This document shows positions 6,136 through 7,935 of a DNA stretch of 7,935 nucleotides, piece by piece (position 1 is the first letter of the stretch; each line of letters opens with the position of its first letter). The DNA is from an uncultured Methanobrevibacter sp. (GTDB taxonomy: Archaea > Methanobacteriota > Methanobacteria > Methanobacteriales > Methanobacteriaceae), in the NCBI GenBank assembly GCA_900319985.1, contig ONQL01000069.1:1-7935 (forward strand), read 5' to 3'. The notes beneath the pieces are model-generated. The model ran no database searches and was not told where the DNA came from. It saw nothing but the letters and a program-made list of their open reading frames with translations. The translations under genes were made by a program, and so were the position numbers.

Positions 6136-7635
6136 TTAAACAGCTTCCCTCCATTGACAGTATTCGTGTTTGTTATCAGCCAGACATGCTGAAGCACACT
6201 GTTTACATCCTCTGACAGGAGATTCCGGATTTTCCTTGTCAAGTGCAATAATATTTGTCATCATTGTTGCAGTAATAGGCTCTGAAGTTAAAAGGCATGG
6301 ATAGTCTGCCAATCTCATAAGTGATGAGAATCTTACTGAAATAGCACATGCAGGGTAAGTGTATCTTTGCGGATTCATTAGAACTTCGTTTTCCAATATA
6401 GAAGTGAAGTCAACTTCCATTCCTTTAATTCTAGGAATAATTTCATATCCACTTGATGAACGCATTTTTCTAGCATTGCTCATTGCATTGAATCCTCTGT
6501 AAATCATGTCCATGAAGTCACAGTTATGCAGTTCAGCGGCAGCGCCTCTTTTTGGATATTGCTGCACATAATTGTGGAATCTTTTATTCAATAAATCAAC
6601 AATCATAGGAGCAGTAAATCCGTCAAGTTCCAATAAGAATTCAGTAGCACATGCAGATGCACCAGTTGATAGTTTCAATACGTCGAATGGTGATTTAAAT
6701 ACATCAAGATTGTTTCTTAATGAATTTTCAATAACACCAGCAGTAGCCTGAATAACAGCCATAGTTACATCATCCTTACACATGTTGTAAGTGGATTGAC
6801 CGATATGGTGTCCAATATCTCCAACACAGTATGCAGGCACGGTTACTATGTTACCGTAATGCACTCCATCATCCATTGCAGCTTTAACGGCAGGAGTCAT
6901 TGCCTTTTTATATTTGTTCATGTAATCTCTAACATCAAATGAAGAGTGGTCGGCATCATCCATCAGGGTGCCTTGTCCTTCAATAGGAGTTTTGTAAATC
7001 ATTTGCAATGTTTCAATTTCTTTTTCTGTTGCCTGAGCCGCAGTAAATCCATCCTCAATTGCATTGGCAAACGCATCACCAATACCGTATGAGGTATTCA
7101 TACCCCAGGATTTAGCAGACAAAATACCCTGTTTGTGAGGAACAGGAATGTCCATTTTCTGCAGTATCTGATTTACAACATTACTTGTACTTCCAGGCAT
7201 TAATGCAAAGTCAACTACACATGTAGGGCCGTAAAATCCACCATATCTCCTGATAGATTCTTTAGCAATTAATGCTTCTGAATCAGCGATAGCCTGAATA
7301 AATTTATCGACACTATCTGCAAATTCACCATCCTCTTCACATAAAATCTCCAATACAGGCGGAGTTTGGAAATGTTCAATGAAAGGATCATCTTCACATT
7401 TTAAGGTGTCGGTAATGGAAGACAATATCCCATAATGGTTTTTAACAGATTCCTTGTGCAAGTTAATCACAGATTCTGCCTGGTTGTCCAATGCTTTCAT
7501 GCCTGCAACTGCATCAGAGTATGGTTTAGCATCAGTTATTTTGAAATCGTTATATCGATTTTCAGTAATGACACTAACATCAGCTTTTTGAGCAGCCATA
7601 GATTCATCAATCATTTTTTCATATAACTCTCTCAT
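6136..7635 (-). CDS. DUF2193 family protein, function unknown
   Basis: Protein of 499 residues that I recognise as the DUF2193 family of methanogens; no function is established that I know of. No signal peptide or membrane segment is seen, so it should be cytoplasmic. The C-terminus holds four close cysteines, Cys477-x2-Cys480-x3-Cys484-x8-Cys493, which look like an iron-sulfur or zinc site. Further conspicuous spots are PAYCVGDIGHHIGQ (257-270, Cys260 with His266 and His267) and YGGFYGPTC (121-129). The N-terminal third is helical and charged; the middle is alanine/glycine-rich as in a metabolic enzyme. The length agrees with full-length members and the frame is intact. AGGTGAT three bases before the ATG decides the start. 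It is the first gene of an operon with aqpM, which hints at a role linked to a small solute or water balance, but this is inference. Confidence 0.8.
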   Translation of the reverse strand: MRELYEKMIDESMAAQKADVSVITENRYNDFKITDAKPYSDAVAGMKALDNQAESVINLHKESVKNHYGILSSITDTLKCEDDPFIEHFQTPPVLEILCEEDGEFADSVDKFIQAIADSEALIAKESIRRYGGFYGPTCVVDFALMPGSTSNVVNQILQKMDIPVPHKQGILSAKSWGMNTSYGIGDAFANAIEDGFTAAQATEKEIETLQMIYKTPIEGQGTLMDDADHSSFDVRDYMNKYKKAMTPAVKAAMDDGVHYGNIVTVPAYCVGDIGHHIGQSTYNMCKDDVTMAVIQATAGVIENSLRNNLDVFKSPFDVLKLSTGASACATEFLLELDGFTAPMIVDLLNKRFHNYVQQYPKRGAAAELHNCDFMDMIYRGFNAMSNARKMRSSSGYEIIPRIKGMEVDFTSILENEVLMNPQRYTYPACAISVRFSSLMRLADYPCLLTSEPITATMMTNIIALDKENPESPVRGCKQCASACLADNKHEYCQWREAV

Positions 7636-7638
7636 AAT

Positions 7639-7645
7639 ATCACCT
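7639..7645 (-). promoter_or_regulatory. Ribosome binding site of DUF2193 gene
   Basis: AGGTGAT on the minus strand, three bases before the ATG at 7635, is an extended match to the archaeal anti-Shine-Dalgarno sequence and implies strong initiation. Confidence 0.8.
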
Positions 7646-7652
7646 TTAAAAC

Positions 7653-7679
7653 AAGTATAAATTACTAGAACTTATACTT
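7653..7679. promoter_or_regulatory. Inverted repeat in the DUF2193-aqpM promoter
   Basis: AAGTATAA (7653-7660) and TTATACTT (7672-7679) are perfect reverse complements separated by 11 bases, 18 bases upstream of the DUF2193 ATG. Read on the minus strand, the distal arm (TTAAAGTATAAG) resembles a BRE plus TATA box that would start transcription shortly before the ribosome binding site, so a protein bound here would compete with the basal factors. An alternative minus TATA (ATATATAAAT) lies near 7764-7773. The half-site core GTATAA/TTATAC is shared with the repeat at 2235-2260. Confidence 0.45.
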
Positions 7680-7807
7680 TAAGTAACTTATCAGTAATCA
7701 TAAGTATTTAATCAATAATATTTAAAGATGTTTAAATAATTTCCAGAAAAAAAGTAAAAATTAATTTATATATTCAATGAAAATAAAAAAAAGTTGAAAA
7801 TTTTAAC

Positions 7808-7863
7808 AAAAAAAGAAATGAAAAAATAGCAAAATCATATAGGAAAAAATTATTTTCCTATAT
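7808..7863 (-). terminator. Hairpin terminator of the right-edge gene, overlapping its stop codon
   Basis: On the minus strand ATATAGGAAAA (7863-7853) pairs perfectly over 11 bases with TTTTCCTATAT (7847-7837); the TAA stop sits in the 5-base loop. Several T-runs follow (7834-7831, 7826-7821, 7814-7808, then an eight-T run at 7792-7785), though none directly abuts the stem. A second weak near-palindrome lies at 7793-7807. Confidence 0.65.
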
Positions 7864-7935
7864 CATCCACCAATTCCTTTGCATAAGGAGTGATATTCTC
7901 ATCAAGCATACGTTCCAAGAACTTACCTGTGTAGG
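7850..7935 (-). CDS. uvrA: C-terminal end of a gene, UvrA-like (partial)
   Basis: Only the last 27 complete codons are inside the window; the gene continues past the right edge. They read YTGKFLERML, then DENITPYAKELVDDIGK and TAA. The first part resembles the end of UvrA, the ATPase subunit of nucleotide excision repair, whose C-terminus typically reads GTPEEVA...SYTGKFL or close variants; the partial codon before the Tyr ends in CC, compatible with Ser. The lone frame with sense codons up to the edge and a strong hairpin right at the stop supports a true gene end. The tail after YTGKFLERML is longer than in many UvrA proteins, and 27 residues cannot settle the identity. It is an independent unit upstream of the DUF2193 operon on the same strand. 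Confidence 0.55.
   Translation of the reverse strand, partial: YTGKFLERMLDENITPYAKELVDDIGK

Noticed and set aside
1..7935. CRISPR array, insertion sequence, tRNA or rRNA
   Set aside because: No regularly spaced repeats, transposase frame, terminal inverted repeats with target duplication, or cloverleaf-like sequence was seen on either strand.

Overview
This window looks like a piece of a methanogenic archaeal chromosome, most likely Methanobrevibacter or a close relative in the Methanobacteriales. The evidence is the very AT-rich intergenic DNA, archaeal Shine-Dalgarno sites of the AGGTGAT type, TTTATATA-like promoter elements, poly-T terminators, and the protein set: an AqpM-type aquaporin, a DUF2193 protein, an adhesin-like surface protein with Lys-rich Ig-like repeats, and a secreted C69 peptidase. 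The genus rests on protein recognition from memory, not on a search.

Layout from left to right. Positions 1-372 hold no convincing gene. They contain a strong TATA-like element with a palindrome beside it and, at the right end, the terminator of the first gene. A minus-strand gene (373-2076) encodes a secreted adhesin-like protein. A 480-base AT-rich divergent control region follows, with a perfect 9+9 inverted repeat at 2235-2260. The plus-strand gene at 2557-4194 encodes an exported C69 (Ntn-hydrolase) dipeptidase and ends in a hairpin/poly-T terminator. The DUF368 membrane protein (4394-5263, minus) converges on it; the family is now linked to polyprenyl-phosphate transport. Next comes a two-gene minus-strand operon transcribed as DUF2193 (6136-7635) then aqpM (5353-6126), with only 9 bases between the genes. 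At the right edge (7850-7935, minus) lies the last 27 codons of a gene whose ending resembles UvrA.

How the genes may work together: three of them concern the cell envelope (surface adhesin-like protein, secreted peptidase, lipid-carrier transporter), but they are separate transcription units, so a joint pathway is only inference. The clear functional pairing is DUF2193 with aqpM, which are almost certainly co-transcribed. The least explained signals are this pairing, two promoter-proximal inverted repeats that share GTATAA/TTATAC half-sites (2235-2260 and 7653-7679), and terminator hairpins that are built over or directly against stop codons. I did not find a clear new multi-gene defence or mobile system; there is no CRISPR array, transposase, tRNA or rRNA.
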